A DNA stretch of 64,000 nucleotides from an uncultured Oscillospiraceae bacterium (GCA_934660965.1 CAKUIM010000001.1:1-64000), one strand, 5' to 3'. Shown: positions 8,415 through 16,989, counted from the first letter of the stretch. Notes: a model not told the origin generated them from the sequence alone. Translations and numbers: made by a program.

Positions 8415-8468
8415 GAGCGTGACAAACTCTGCGCAGAAACTCTAATTTTCAACATAGGAGGGCACATC

Positions 8469-10193
8469 ATGGACTACAAGCAGGCTTACGAGCATTGGCT
8501 GCGATCCCCCGCCCTGTCCCAGGCGGAGCGGGACGAGCTTGCCGCCCTGGCCGGGGATGAGCGGGAGATCGAATCCCGGTTCTTCTCCATGCTCCAGTTC
8601 GGCACCGCCGGGCTGCGGGGCATCATGGGCGTGGGGCTCTACCGCATGAACGTCCACGTCATCCGCCACGCCACCCAGGCCTTCGCCCGGGTCATCCTGG
8701 CCGAGGGCCCCGACGCCGCCCGGAGGGGGGTCGCCATCTGCTTTGACTGCCGCAACAACTCCGCCGGGTTCGCCCGGGCCGCGGCCTGCGTCATGGCGGC
8801 CAACGGCATCTCCGTGCGGCTGTTCGAGGCCATGCGCCCCACGCCGGAGCTGTCCTTCGCCGTGCGGGAGTACGGCTGCACTGCCGGCATCAACATCACC
8901 GCCAGCCACAATCCCAAGGAGTACAACGGCTACAAGGTCTACTGGTCGGACGGGGCCCAGCTGCCCCCCCGCCACGCCGCCCAGGTGGCCCGGGAGATGG
9001 AGGCGCTGGACGTATTCGATGTGCGCACCACCGACTATGACGCCGCCCTTGCCGCGGGGCTTATTACCCTCATGGGCGCGGAGACGGACGAGCGCTTCCT
9101 TTCTAACGTCATGACTCAGGTCAACGACGCCCAGGCCGTGGCCAGGGTGGCCGACACCTTCCAGATGGTCTACACCCCCTTCCACGGCACGGGCTACAAG
9201 CTCATCCCCGAGGTGCTCCATCGTCTGGGGCTCAAGCATCTGCTGTGCGTCCCCGAGCAGATGGTCATCGACGGCAACTTCCCCACGGTGGTCTCCCCCA
9301 ACCCGGAGAACCCCGAGGGCTTCTACCTGGCCGTGGATTTGGCCCGGCAGCACAACGCCGACTTCATCCTCGGCTCTGACCCCGACGCCGACCGGGTGGG
9401 CATTATGGTCCGGGGGGCAGACGGCGAATATCAGGTCATCTCCGGCAACCAGACGGGCGTGCTGCTGCTGGACTATCTCATCGGCGCGCGCCGCCGCCGG
9501 GGCACCCTGCCGGAGAAGGCCACCGCCCTCAAGACCATCGTCACCACTGAGATGGCCCGGAAGGTGGCAGAGGTCAACGGCGTTGCCTGCATCGACACCT
9601 TCACCGGCTTTAAGTTCATGGCCGAAAAGAAGGACCAGCTGGAGCGCGCCGGCCTTGGCAAGGTCATTTTCGCCTATGAGGAGAGCTACGGCTATATGAT
9701 GGGCGACTACGTCCGGGACAAGGACGCCGTCACCGCCGCCCTGGTGCTCACCGAGATGGCCGCCTGGTACGCCGGCCAGGGCATGACCCTCTACGACGCC
9801 CTCCAGGCCCTGTACGAAAAGTACGGCTACTACGGCGAAAAGACCCTCAACCTTGTGATGCCCGGCCTGGACGGCATTGAGAAAATGGCCGCGCTGATGG
9901 CTGATCTGCGCGCCGCCCCCCCCGCGGACATCGGCGGCACAGCGGTGCTGGTGCGCAAGGACTACCAGGACGGCACCACCTTCACCTGCGCCACCGGCGA
10001 GAGGGGAACGATGGAGCTCTCCGGCTCCAACGTGCTGCGCTACGAGCTTGCCGACGGCACCAGCGTCATCGTGCGCCCCTCGGGCACCGAGCCCAAGGTG
10101 AAGGTCTATATCCTCGCCCAGGGCGCCGACCGCGCCGACTGCGACGAAAAGCTCGCCCGGTACGCCCGGTGGGCGGAGAGCCTGAAGGGCTGA
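8469..10193 (+). CDS. pgcA: Alpha-phosphoglucomutase / phospho-sugar mutase
   Basis: Interconverts glucose-1-phosphate and glucose-6-phosphate and supplies sugar nucleotides for cell-envelope polymers. The 574-residue chain has the four expected sites: the phosphoserine loop TASHNP (Ser146), the Mg-binding loop DPDADR (304-309), the sugar-binding loop EESYGY (404-409), and the phosphate-binding loop RPSGTEPKVKVY starting at residue 536. Length and site order match the PgcA-type enzymes of Bacillota rather than the shorter phosphoglucosamine mutase. The start is the ATG at 8469 behind TAGGAGGGCACATC. It ends at a strong bidirectional terminator shared with convergent rpsU. Activity on mannose phosphates cannot be excluded. 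Confidence 0.93.
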   Translation: MDYKQAYEHWLRSPALSQAERDELAALAGDEREIESRFFSMLQFGTAGLRGIMGVGLYRMNVHVIRHATQAFARVILAEGPDAARRGVAICFDCRNNSAGFARAAACVMAANGISVRLFEAMRPTPELSFAVREYGCTAGINITASHNPKEYNGYKVYWSDGAQLPPRHAAQVAREMEALDVFDVRTTDYDAALAAGLITLMGAETDERFLSNVMTQVNDAQAVARVADTFQMVYTPFHGTGYKLIPEVLHRLGLKHLLCVPEQMVIDGNFPTVVSPNPENPEGFYLAVDLARQHNADFILGSDPDADRVGIMVRGADGEYQVISGNQTGVLLLDYLIGARRRRGTLPEKATALKTIVTTEMARKVAEVNGVACIDTFTGFKFMAEKKDQLERAGLGKVIFAYEESYGYMMGDYVRDKDAVTAALVLTEMAAWYAGQGMTLYDALQALYEKYGYYGEKTLNLVMPGLDGIEKMAALMADLRAAPPADIGGTAVLVRKDYQDGTTFTCATGERGTMELSGSNVLRYELADGTSVIVRPSGTEPKVKVYILAQGADRADCDEKLARYARWAESLKG

Positions 10194-10236
10194 CGCCCGG
10201 GTCTCGTGTCCGCAGAAAATCCAAAGAAGCAAAAAA

Positions 10237-10275
10237 ATCCCCAGAGACGAACTGTTCGCCTCTGGGGATGCTTTT
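10237..10275. terminator. Bidirectional terminator between pgcA and rpsU
   Basis: A 10-bp stem ATCCCCAGAG/CTCTGGGGAT (10237-10246, 10260-10269), with an inner CGAA/TTCG extension. It is followed by GCTTTTTATTT on plus and TTTTTTT on minus. Confidence 0.95.
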
Positions 10276-10313
10276 TATTTGCGTTGGGGCTTTGTACCCC
10301 CGCCAGACCTGTC

Positions 10314-10499
10314 TTAGTAGAACTTCTTGTTGCGGTTCTTGCGGGCGGCCTCGCTCTTCTTGCGGCGCTTGACGCTGGGGCTGTCATAGTACTCGCGCTT
10401 GCGGACCTCGGCGAGCACGCCGGACTTGGCGCAGCTGCGCTTGAAGCGCTTCAGGGCGTTCTCCAGAGACTCGCCCTCGCGGACATGAACTTCGGACAT
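10314..10499 (-). CDS. rpsU: 30S ribosomal protein S21
   Basis: A small basic 61-residue protein of the 30S subunit, near the 3' end of 16S rRNA. The sequence starts MSEVHVREGESLENALKRF and has a basic C-terminal tail (RRKKSEAARKNRNKKFY), both diagnostic of S21. The ribosome binding site is GGAGGGAGGG. It has its own consensus promoter and a strong terminator, so it is monocistronic here; in many Bacillota it is followed by a GatB/Yqey gene, which is absent. Confidence 0.97.
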   Translation of the reverse strand: MSEVHVREGESLENALKRFKRSCAKSGVLAEVRKREYYDSPSVKRRKKSEAARKNRNKKFY

Positions 10500-10577
10500 T
10501 GATATTTCCCTCCCTCCGCGGTATCCGGTTCGACTCCAGGATACTTTAAGGGCCATTGGTATGGCGTTAACAGTAGT

Positions 10578-10606
10578 ATTATATGAAAATTTATGTGCCT
10601 TGTCAA
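10578..10606 (-). promoter_or_regulatory. Consensus sigma-A promoter of rpsU
   Basis: Minus strand TTGACA (10606-10601), 17 bp, TATAAT (10583-10578). It is a perfect consensus, as expected for a ribosomal protein gene, with a leader of about 70 nt. Confidence 0.93.
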
Positions 10607-10652
10607 CCGCTAAATATGGGGTCTGCACACAATTCTTTGCGCCAGGGGAATT

Positions 10653-13076
10653 TTACGGCTTCACAATAAGATTCACAAGTCTGCCGGGCACGACGATGCT
10701 CTTGACCAGCTGCATACCGTCGGTGAACTTGCGCACCTTGGAATCGGCCATGGCGGCGGCCACGATAGCGTCGTTGTCCGCACCGGCAGGCACCACGATG
10801 CTGCCGCGCAGCTTTCCGCCCACCTGGACGGCCATGGTGATCTCGCTTGCGGCGGTCTTGCTCTCGTCGTACTCCGGCCAGCGCTGCTGGCAGGCGAAGC
10901 CCTCGCCGGCAAAGCCCAGCATCTCCCAGAGCTCTTCCGCCATATGGGGGGCAAACGGAGAGAGCATCACCAGCAGCGCCTTCATGTCCCCCTTGGAGCA
11001 GCCGTTCTTCTGCATCTCACCCACCAGGGTCATCATGGCGGCGATGGCGGTGTTGAACTTCATACTCTCAATATCGTCGGCCACCTTCTTGATGCACTTA
11101 TGAAGGGCAGCCTCGTTGGCAGCAGTGCAGGCAAGGCTGCCATCGCAGCTCTCGGCCAGGTTCCAGATCTTATCGAGGAACCGCTTGCAGCCCTTTACCG
11201 CGTTGTCGCTCCAGATGGCGGCTTGCTCAAAGTCGCCGATGAACATGATATAAAGCCGCAGGGTGTCTGCGCCGTAGGCCTTGACGATGTCGTCGGGGTT
11301 GACCACATTGCCGCGGCTCTTGCTCATCTTCTCGCCGCCCTCGCCCAGGATCATGCCGTGGCTGGTGCGCTTCTGGTAGGGCTCCTTGGTGGGCACCACG
11401 CCGATGTCGTAGAGGAACTTGTGCCAGAAGCGGGAGTAGAGCAGATGGAGAGTGGTGTGCTCCATGCCGCCGTTGTACCAGTCCACCGGGGACCAGTACT
11501 TGAGGGCCTCGGGGGAGGCCAGGGCCTTGTCGTTGTGGGGGTCCATATACCGCAGGAAGTACCAGCTGGAGCCGGCCCACTGGGGCATGGTGTCCGTCTC
11601 GCGCCGGCCGGGGCCGCCGCAGCAGGGGCAGGTGGTGTTCACCCAGTCGGTCATCTTGGACAGGGGGGACTCACCGTCATCGGTGGGCTCGTAGGACTCC
11701 ACCTCGGGCAGGATGAGGGGCAGCTGATCCTCGGGCAGGGGCTGCCAGCCGCACTTGTCGCACCAGACCATGGGGATGGGCTCGCCCCAGTATCGCTGCC
11801 GGGAGAACACCCAGTCGCGCAGCTTGTAGTTGACCTTGGCCTTGCCGATGCCCTGCTCCTCCAGCCACTTGGTGATGACGGGGATGGCGTCCTTGACGGT
11901 CAGGCCGTTCAAAAAGTCGGAGTTGACCAGAATACCGGTGTCGTCCTTGGCGGTGAAGGCGGCCTTCTGCACATCCTCGCCGCCGGACACCACCTCGATG
12001 ATGTCGCAGCCGAATTTCTTGGCAAACTCCCAGTCGCGGTCGTCGTGGGCCGGGACGGCCATGATGGCGCCGGTGCCGTAGGTGGCCAGAACGTAGTCGG
12101 AGATGAAGATGGGGATCTCTCGGCCGTTGACCGGGTTGACGCCCCGCACGCCGTCAAGCTTCACGCCGGTCTTTTCCTTGTTGAGCTCGGTGCGTTCCAG
12201 GTCGGACTTGGATGCGGCGGCCTTCTGATAGGCGGCCACGTCGCCGGCGTTGGCAAGCAGCCCTGCCTCCATCCACTGGCGGATGAGGGCGTGCTCCGGA
12301 GAGAGCACCATATAGGTGGCACCGAAGAGGGTGTCCGGCCGGGTGGTGAACACGACAATGTCGTCGCCGGTGGTGGCCTTGAAGGTGACCTCCGCGCCGG
12401 TGGAGCGGCCGATCCAGTTCTTTTGCTGGATCTTGACGCGCTCGATATAGTCCACGTCGTCCAGGTCATCAATGAGCCGCTGGGCGTACTCGGTGATCTT
12501 GAGCATCCACTGGCTCTTCTCCTTGCGGATGACCGGAGCGCCGCAGCGCTCGCACACGCCCTCCACCACCTCTTCATTGGCCAGCACGCACTTGCAGGAG
12601 GTGCACCAGTTCACCGGCATGGTGGCCTTGTAGGCAAGGCCGTGCTTGTAGAGCTGGAGGAAAATCCACTGGGTCCACTTGTAGTAGGAGGGGTCGGTGG
12701 TGTCGATGACCCGATCCCAGTCGAAGCCGAAGCCCAGCATTTTCAGCTGGCGGGTGAAGTTTGCGATGTTCTGCCGGGTGACCACAGCGGGATGGACGTG
12801 GTTTTTGATGGCAAAGTTCTCGGTGGGCAGGCCGAAGGCGTCAAACCCGATGGGGAAGAGGACGTTGCAGCCGTCCATGCGCTTCTTCCGGGTGATGATG
12901 TCCATGGCGGTAAAGGGCCGGGGATGGCCCACATGCAGGCCCTGTCCGGAGGGATAGGGGAATTCAATGAGCCCGTAGAACTTGGGCTTGCCGCTGCCGT
13001 TCACGGCGGCGTAGACCTTGGCTTCCTCCCAGCGCTTCTGCCATTTGGGTTCGATAGCGGCAAAATCGTATTTCAA
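10653..13076 (-). CDS. leuS: Leucine--tRNA ligase
   Basis: A class I aminoacyl-tRNA synthetase that charges tRNA-Leu and edits mischarged residues. The HIGH-type motif HVGH is at residues 48-51 and KMSKS at 583-587; between them lie a zinc-type segment (CTSCKC and CERCGAP) and the CP1 editing domain. The length of 807 residues is normal. I place the start at the TTG at 13076 (MKYDFAAIEPKWQ, the usual family start), because AAGGAA then sits 9 nt upstream; the in-frame GTG at 13085 directly abuts that site. The roughly 75-nt leader from its promoter is too short for a T-box. Confidence 0.97.
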   Translation of the reverse strand: MKYDFAAIEPKWQKRWEEAKVYAAVNGSGKPKFYGLIEFPYPSGQGLHVGHPRPFTAMDIITRKKRMDGCNVLFPIGFDAFGLPTENFAIKNHVHPAVVTRQNIANFTRQLKMLGFGFDWDRVIDTTDPSYYKWTQWIFLQLYKHGLAYKATMPVNWCTSCKCVLANEEVVEGVCERCGAPVIRKEKSQWMLKITEYAQRLIDDLDDVDYIERVKIQQKNWIGRSTGAEVTFKATTGDDIVVFTTRPDTLFGATYMVLSPEHALIRQWMEAGLLANAGDVAAYQKAAASKSDLERTELNKEKTGVKLDGVRGVNPVNGREIPIFISDYVLATYGTGAIMAVPAHDDRDWEFAKKFGCDIIEVVSGGEDVQKAAFTAKDDTGILVNSDFLNGLTVKDAIPVITKWLEEQGIGKAKVNYKLRDWVFSRQRYWGEPIPMVWCDKCGWQPLPEDQLPLILPEVESYEPTDDGESPLSKMTDWVNTTCPCCGGPGRRETDTMPQWAGSSWYFLRYMDPHNDKALASPEALKYWSPVDWYNGGMEHTTLHLLYSRFWHKFLYDIGVVPTKEPYQKRTSHGMILGEGGEKMSKSRGNVVNPDDIVKAYGADTLRLYIMFIGDFEQAAIWSDNAVKGCKRFLDKIWNLAESCDGSLACTAANEAALHKCIKKVADDIESMKFNTAIAAMMTLVGEMQKNGCSKGDMKALLVMLSPFAPHMAEELWEMLGFAGEGFACQQRWPEYDESKTAASEITMAVQVGGKLRGSIVVPAGADNDAIVAAAMADSKVRKFTDGMQLVKSIVVPGRLVNLIVKP

Positions 13077-13153
13077 TCCAAACACTTCCTTATGCTTTCA
13101 GCGGCCGCGGCCGCATTTTCCCAACGCCCGCCCGCGGCGGGATACAGTTTTTT

Positions 13154-13182
13154 ATTATATCGGAAAAGGCCCCAAAATGCAA
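13154..13182 (-). promoter_or_regulatory. Sigma-A promoter of leuS
   Basis: Minus strand TTGCAT (13182-13177), 17 bp, TATAAT (13159-13154). Palindromic GC-rich runs (CCGCGGGCGG and GCGGCCGCGGCCGC) fill the short leader. Confidence 0.85.
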
Positions 13183-13289
13183 CGCCATTCTTCCCTTCTG
13201 CCTCCGCTGCCCGCGGTTTTCTGCCTGCGGCGGCAAAAATAGCCGCACCGGCCCATCCGTTCCCCACGGTTCGACAGCGCATGGGCCGT

Positions 13290-13295
13290 ATAATG
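13290..13295 (+). promoter_or_regulatory. Possible -10 element of the spoIIA operon
   Basis: TATAAT lies 29 bp before the spoIIAA start, but no good sigma-A -35 is at 16-18 bp (a TCGACA is only 12 bp away). I also see no clear sigma-H site (AGGA...GAAT), which is what known spoIIA operons use. Weak call. Confidence 0.35.
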
Positions 13296-13324
13296 TGGGC
13301 AACCACACCAGAGGAGGATGAAAT

Positions 13325-13633
13325 ATGCCGGTATCCTATATCCTTGAGGGCCGGGAGATGGTGGCCCGCCTGGCCGGAGAGGTCGACCATCACGGCGCCC
13401 GGGAGATTATGACGGGCCTTGACCGGGCCATTGCCGACGCCCTGCCCACCCGCCTTGTGCTGGATCTTTCCGGCGTCACCTTTATGGACAGCTCCGGCAT
13501 CGCCGTGCTCATCCGGGCCAAGCACCGGATGGACGCCCTGGGCGGCCGGCTCCGGGTGACCGCCATCCCCGTCCAGCCCCGCCGGGTGCTGGACGCCGCC
13601 GGCCTTGGCCGCATCATCGCGCTGGAATCCTAA
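13325..13633 (+). CDS. spoIIAA: Anti-sigma-F factor antagonist
   Basis: A STAS-domain protein of 102 residues. When unphosphorylated it binds SpoIIAB and frees sigma-F in the forespore. The phosphorylation motif DSSGI (D55-S56-S57) follows a hydrophobic strand (LVLDLSGVTF), and Ser57 aligns with the known phosphoserine of Bacillus SpoIIAA. The start has a GAGGAGG ribosome binding site. It is first of the three-gene operon spoIIAA-spoIIAB-sigF, and its order and spacing match the classic arrangement. Dephosphorylation normally needs SpoIIE, which is not in this window; the PP2C gene at 30 kb belongs to a hydrogenase operon and has no transmembrane region. Confidence 0.95.
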   Translation: MPVSYILEGREMVARLAGEVDHHGAREIMTGLDRAIADALPTRLVLDLSGVTFMDSSGIAVLIRAKHRMDALGGRLRVTAIPVQPRRVLDAAGLGRIIALES

Positions 13634-13655
13634 CACAGCCCGAAGGAGGTTACAT

Positions 13656-14099
13656 ATGAAAGCCATTGACCAAGCCAACATCGTCTTTACCTCGCGCTCG
13701 GCAAACGAGGGCTTCGCCCGCGCCGCCGCAGCCTGCTACGCCGCCCAGCTGGACCCAACCCTGGACGAGATTGCCGACATCAAGACCGCCGTGAGCGAGG
13801 CGGTGACCAACGCCATCGTCCACGCCTACCCCGACACCCTGGGCCGGGTCGCCCTGCGGCTGCGGCTGCTGGAGGGGGGCGTGCTGGAAATCCAGGTGCG
13901 GGACCGCGGGGTGGGCATCGCCGATGTGGCGCAGGCCCGCACTCCCCTCTTCACCACCGGCAACGAGGAGCGCTCCGGCATGGGCTTTACCATCATGGAG
14001 AGCTTTATGGACACCCTCCAGGTGCGCTCCGCCCCCGGGCGCGGCACCACCGTCACTATGCGCAAGCGCATCGCCCGCCGCTCGGGCGCCCTGCGGTGA
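13656..14099 (+). CDS. spoIIAB: Anti-sigma-F factor / SpoIIAA serine kinase
   Basis: A 147-residue GHKL-type ATPase that holds sigma-F inactive and phosphorylates SpoIIAA. The N box (AVSEAVTNAIVHAY), G1 box (DRGVGI) and G2 box (ERSGMGF) that form the ATP site are all present. The ATG at 13656 follows GAAGGAGGT; the open frame upstream of it overlaps spoIIAA and is rejected. Its stop codon overlaps the sigF start, so the two are translationally coupled, which keeps anti-sigma and sigma in balance. Confidence 0.95.
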   Translation: MKAIDQANIVFTSRSANEGFARAAAACYAAQLDPTLDEIADIKTAVSEAVTNAIVHAYPDTLGRVALRLRLLEGGVLEIQVRDRGVGIADVAQARTPLFTTGNEERSGMGFTIMESFMDTLQVRSAPGRGTTVTMRKRIARRSGALR

Positions 14100-14809
14100 G
14101 GGGGGCGGACGCCCCTACCCTGCTGGCCGCGGCCCGCGCCGGCGACAACGACGCCTGCGAACGCCTGCTTGTAGAAAACAGCGGCCTGATCTGGTCGGTG
14201 GCCAAGCGCTATTACGGCCGCGGGGTGGAGGGCGAGGACCTGTATCAGCTGGGATGCCTTGGCTTTCTCAAGGCCGTCCGGGGGTTTGACCCCGCCTACG
14301 GCACCCAGTTCTCCACCTATGCCGTGCCCAAGATCGCCGGCGAGATCCGCCGTTTTCTCCGGGACGATGGGGTGGTGAAGGTCAGCCGCACGGTGAAGGA
14401 GCGCGCCCTTTCCATCCGCCTTGCCCGCAGCCGGCTGAGCCTTGCCCTTGGCCGGGAGCCCACCCTGACGGAGCTTGCCGACGAGACGGGGCTGCCCGTT
14501 GAAGAGATCGCCGCCGCCGAGACCGCCACATTATCCGTGGCCTCCATCCAGGCCGAGGCCGGGGAGGACGGCTTCTCTCTCGAGTCCGTTCTGGGCCAGG
14601 GCGGCATGGAAGACGAGATCCTCCAGCGTCTTGCCCTGCGCGGCGCCATCGCCCAGCTGCCTCAGCGGGAGCAGGAGACCATTCTGCTGCGGTTCTACAA
14701 AAGCCTCACCCAGGAGCAGGCCGCCCGGGTGCTGGGGGTGAGCCAGGTGCAGGTCTCCCGCATCGAGCGCCGGGCGGTAGCGCATCTGCGCGCGCTGCTC
14801 GCGGGGTAA
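14096..14809 (+). CDS. sigF: RNA polymerase sigma factor SigF (forespore-specific)
   Basis: A sigma-70-family factor of 237 residues that switches on early forespore genes. Region 2 (GEDLYQLGCLGFLKAVRGFD...FSTYAVPKIAGEIRRFLRDDG), region 3 (LGREPTLTELADETGL) and a region 4 helix-turn-helix (LTQEQAARVLGVSQVQVSRIERRA) are in order. The GTG start overlaps the spoIIAB stop (GTGA) with only a weak ribosome binding site, so translation probably depends on coupling. Its place directly after spoIIAB distinguishes it from sigma-G. No terminator is visible before the convergent CPBP gene 24 bp away. Confidence 0.95.
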   Translation: MRGADAPTLLAAARAGDNDACERLLVENSGLIWSVAKRYYGRGVEGEDLYQLGCLGFLKAVRGFDPAYGTQFSTYAVPKIAGEIRRFLRDDGVVKVSRTVKERALSIRLARSRLSLALGREPTLTELADETGLPVEEIAAAETATLSVASIQAEAGEDGFSLESVLGQGGMEDEILQRLALRGAIAQLPQREQETILLRFYKSLTQEQAARVLGVSQVQVSRIERRAVAHLRALLAG

Positions 14810-14833
14810 GCGTGCCGCGCTCCCCTGCCCGGT

Positions 14834-15694
14834 TCAGTCTATGTTCCTCTCCCGGGATGCCGCCCTGAGGGCGCGCGCCAGAAAGACGGCGCACACCCCA
14901 AGGCCAATCGTGGCCAGGGGCACCCCCATGGCAAGGGGCAGCCACTCGGGCATACGCTGCGCACACAGTGCCATGACCTCGTTGGTGGCGTTAAAGACGA
15001 TGTGCATCACCACTGACGGCACAATGGACCCCGCCCCCGCCGCCACGGCGGTGAACACAAGGCCCACCACAAAGGTGTAGCAGATCCAAACCACCTGGCC
15101 GTGGCACAACGCGAACACCGCCGACGCAAGCACCACCGCAAGCCAGGGCCGCATCGCCCGGCGCAGCCGGGAGAAGATAAGGCCGCGGAAGATGACCTCT
15201 TCCGTCACCGGCCCGACGATGGCCACCGCGAGGAAGGCCATCACCCCGGTGTCGCCCAGCGCCTCGGAGGCCTGATTATAGCCCTCCAGCCACTCCTCGG
15301 GCAGGAGGTTGAGGGCCAGCATCACAAAAAAGTACAGGCAAAAGGCGGTCAGCGCGCCCCAGAGGACCACCCGGGGCGAGGCCGGGCGCACCCCCACCTC
15401 CCGCAGCACGTTCTTCCGGCGCACCAGGAAAAAGGCCGCCGCACTTGCAAGGGTCAGCAGGTTAGAGAGCAGTGAGATCTCCATGGACTGCCTCATGACA
15501 GCCTCATAGGCCGCCTCCGGCCCAAGCCGGACGGTGGCCGCTATGGTGTACACCATGCCCACAAACATCTGCCAGCCTAAAAACAGGGCCAGATAGGCCG
15601 CCGCCTTGCCGAGATTGGCCGCGACATACCGCCAGCCCCGCCCGTCCGGGCGCCCCGGGGCGCTCTGCTGCCAGCTGCCGTTCACGCCGCTCAT
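14834..15694 (-). CDS. CPBP-family intramembrane glutamic endopeptidase
   Basis: A polytopic membrane protein of 286 residues with about seven hydrophobic segments. The CPBP (Abi/CAAX protease) signature is clear: EEVIFRG with Glu165-Glu166 and Arg170, then a FALCHG histidine segment and a late HIVFNATNE segment. Such proteins cleave substrates inside the membrane; some act in bacteriocin immunity or signalling, but the substrate here is unknown. Its ATG overlaps the stop of the upstream sirtuin gene (ATGA), so the two form an operon. It converges on sigF without an obvious terminator. Confidence 0.88.
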   Translation of the reverse strand: MSGVNGSWQQSAPGRPDGRGWRYVAANLGKAAAYLALFLGWQMFVGMVYTIAATVRLGPEAAYEAVMRQSMEISLLSNLLTLASAAAFFLVRRKNVLREVGVRPASPRVVLWGALTAFCLYFFVMLALNLLPEEWLEGYNQASEALGDTGVMAFLAVAIVGPVTEEVIFRGLIFSRLRRAMRPWLAVVLASAVFALCHGQVVWICYTFVVGLVFTAVAAGAGSIVPSVVMHIVFNATNEVMALCAQRMPEWLPLAMGVPLATIGLGVCAVFLARALRAASRERNID

Positions 15695-16413
15695 ACGCGC
15701 ACCTCTCCCAGCACCGTGCCGATGGGCGCGCGCAGCACAAGGTCGGCCTGGCTGTCGTAGGGCGTGGCATCCCGGTTGATGAGCACCAGATGGCCCCCCC
15801 GGTAGTAGCGCAGCAGCCCCGCCGCGGGATAGACCGTGAGGGACGTCCCGCCCACGATGAGCAGGTCCGCCGCCCGGATGGCCGCCACGGCGCCGTCTAC
15901 CGTGGCCTCGTCCAGCGCCTCCTCATAGAGCACCACATCGGGCTTGACGATGCCGCCGCACGCCGGGCAGCGGGGCACCCCCTGGGTGCTCTCGATAAAA
16001 TCAAGGCCGTAAAAGGCGCCGCAGCCCATGCAGAAATTGCGGTGGACGCTGCCGTGAAGCTCATACACCGTGCGGCTGCCCGCCATCTGGTGCAGGCCGT
16101 CGATATTCTGCGTCACCACCGCCCGCAGCCGCCCGGCGGCCTCCAGCTGCGCCAGCTTCCGGTGAGCGGCGTTGGGCTGCACACCGCGGCAGAGCATCTT
16201 GGCGCGGTAAAACCGGTAAAATTCCTCCGGCCGGGCCATAAAGAAGCTGTGGCTCAAAATGGTCTCCGGCGGGTAGTCATAGCTCTGGTGATACAGGCCG
16301 TCCACGCTGCGGAAATCCGGGATGCCGCTCTCGGTGGACACCCCTGCCCCGCCGAAAAAGACGATGGACTTGCTGTTCGTAATCCACTGCTGAAGCTGCG
16401 TCTGTGCGTCCAT
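15691..16413 (-). CDS. NAD-dependent protein deacylase (sirtuin)
   Basis: A 240-residue Sir2-family enzyme that removes acyl groups from lysines using NAD. Visible motifs are GGAGVSTESGIPDFRS (NAD site), TQNIDGLHQ, the catalytic histidine in ELHGSV, a four-cysteine zinc site (CMGC and CPAC), and a late GGTSLTVYPA segment. The start is the ATG at 16413 behind AGGAGGCGGTCAT; the longer upstream frame is rejected. It is transcribed with the CPBP protease. In some acyl-utilising bacteria sirtuins reactivate acyl-CoA synthetases, but no such gene is nearby. Confidence 0.93.
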   Translation of the reverse strand: MDAQTQLQQWITNSKSIVFFGGAGVSTESGIPDFRSVDGLYHQSYDYPPETILSHSFFMARPEEFYRFYRAKMLCRGVQPNAAHRKLAQLEAAGRLRAVVTQNIDGLHQMAGSRTVYELHGSVHRNFCMGCGAFYGLDFIESTQGVPRCPACGGIVKPDVVLYEEALDEATVDGAVAAIRAADLLIVGGTSLTVYPAAGLLRYYRGGHLVLINRDATPYDSQADLVLRAPIGTVLGEVRV

Positions 16414-16469
16414 ATGACCGCCTCCTGCGTTCTCATTTTGTGCCGGGGCTGCGCCCCGTTTTTTCTTTG

Positions 16470-16497
16470 AGTATACCATGAAAAGGGCAAAAAGCAA
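16470..16497 (-). promoter_or_regulatory. Sigma-A promoter of the sirtuin-CPBP operon
   Basis: Minus strand TTGCTT (16497-16492), 16 bp, TATACT (16475-16470). A small GGGGC/GCCCC hairpin lies in the leader. Confidence 0.65.
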
Positions 16498-16517
16498 AGG
16501 CCGCTGTGACCTGTTCC

Positions 16518-16568
16518 CTCCCTCCGTCAAAACCTCCGGTTTTGCCACCTCCCTTGTCAGAGCGAGGC
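16518..16568. repeat. Solo arm of a palindromic repeat family (second locus at 32.7 kb)
   Basis: CTCCCTCCGTCA (16518-16529), a small hairpin, then a segment starting GCCACCTCCCT (16544-16568) match the reverse complement of the arm at 32681-32732. The central hairpin differs in sequence but is conserved in position: AAAACC/GGTTTT here, CACGGC/GCCGTG there. Confidence 0.7.
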
Positions 16569-16604
16569 ATTGGCCTGCTGTAATAGGGAACCCTCATACG
16601 AATG

Positions 16605-16635
16605 AAAAGAACGCCCGAACCAAACGGCTCGGGCG
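16605..16635 (-). terminator. Terminator of the opp operon
   Basis: On the minus strand a CGCCCGA/TCGGGCG stem (16612-16618, 16629-16635) is followed by TTCTTTTC. It lies about 55 bp after the last gene of the operon. On the plus strand CTCTTTATTT follows, so it may work both ways. Confidence 0.75.
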
Positions 16636-16689
16636 CTCTTTATTTGCGTTCTGTTGCCGAACTTCTCCTGGGTCCCTGTCATTCTTGAC

Positions 16690-16989
16690 TCACGTCCAGA
16701 ACAGCAGCATCAGCACGATCACAAGGCCCAGGCCCACGATGAACGCAAGGCCAATGAGCAGCCCCGCCTTCAGCGCGCCCAGGATATACATCCGCCGCTC
16801 CTCACGGGTGAGAGGGGCGTCCTCCCAGGGGCGCTCCTGCTCCCCTTCGGGGCGCGGGGGCTGCGCCGGCTCCTTCTTCGCGCCGCCGGGCACCCGGGGC
16901 AGAAAGAGAGGGTTGGGCCGGCCTACACCGCTCATGTCCACGATGGTGCGGCCGTCGTCGTCATCGTACTCCCGTTTTTTCCGCGCCAT
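16690..16989 (-). CDS. Small single-pass membrane protein of unknown function, last gene of the opp operon
   Basis: 99 residues. The N-terminal half is charged and proline-rich (KKREYDDDDGRT, then PRPEGEQERPWEDAPL), and one hydrophobic helix lies at the C-terminus (about residues 71-98). This suggests a tail-anchored protein with a cytoplasmic N-terminal part. Its ATG overlaps the oppF stop codon by one base, so it is certainly in the opp transcript and probably translationally coupled. I do not recognise a family. A role in assembly or regulation of the transporter is only inference from position. Confidence 0.75.
   Translation of the reverse strand: MARKKREYDDDDGRTIVDMSGVGRPNPLFLPRVPGGAKKEPAQPPRPEGEQERPWEDAPLTREERRMYILGALKAGLLIGLAFIVGLGLVIVLMLLFWT

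Noticed and set aside
13077..13160. T-box riboswitch for leuS
   Set aside because: The leader is only about 75 nt from the promoter and lacks a T-box sequence (GGTGG), so there is no room for one.
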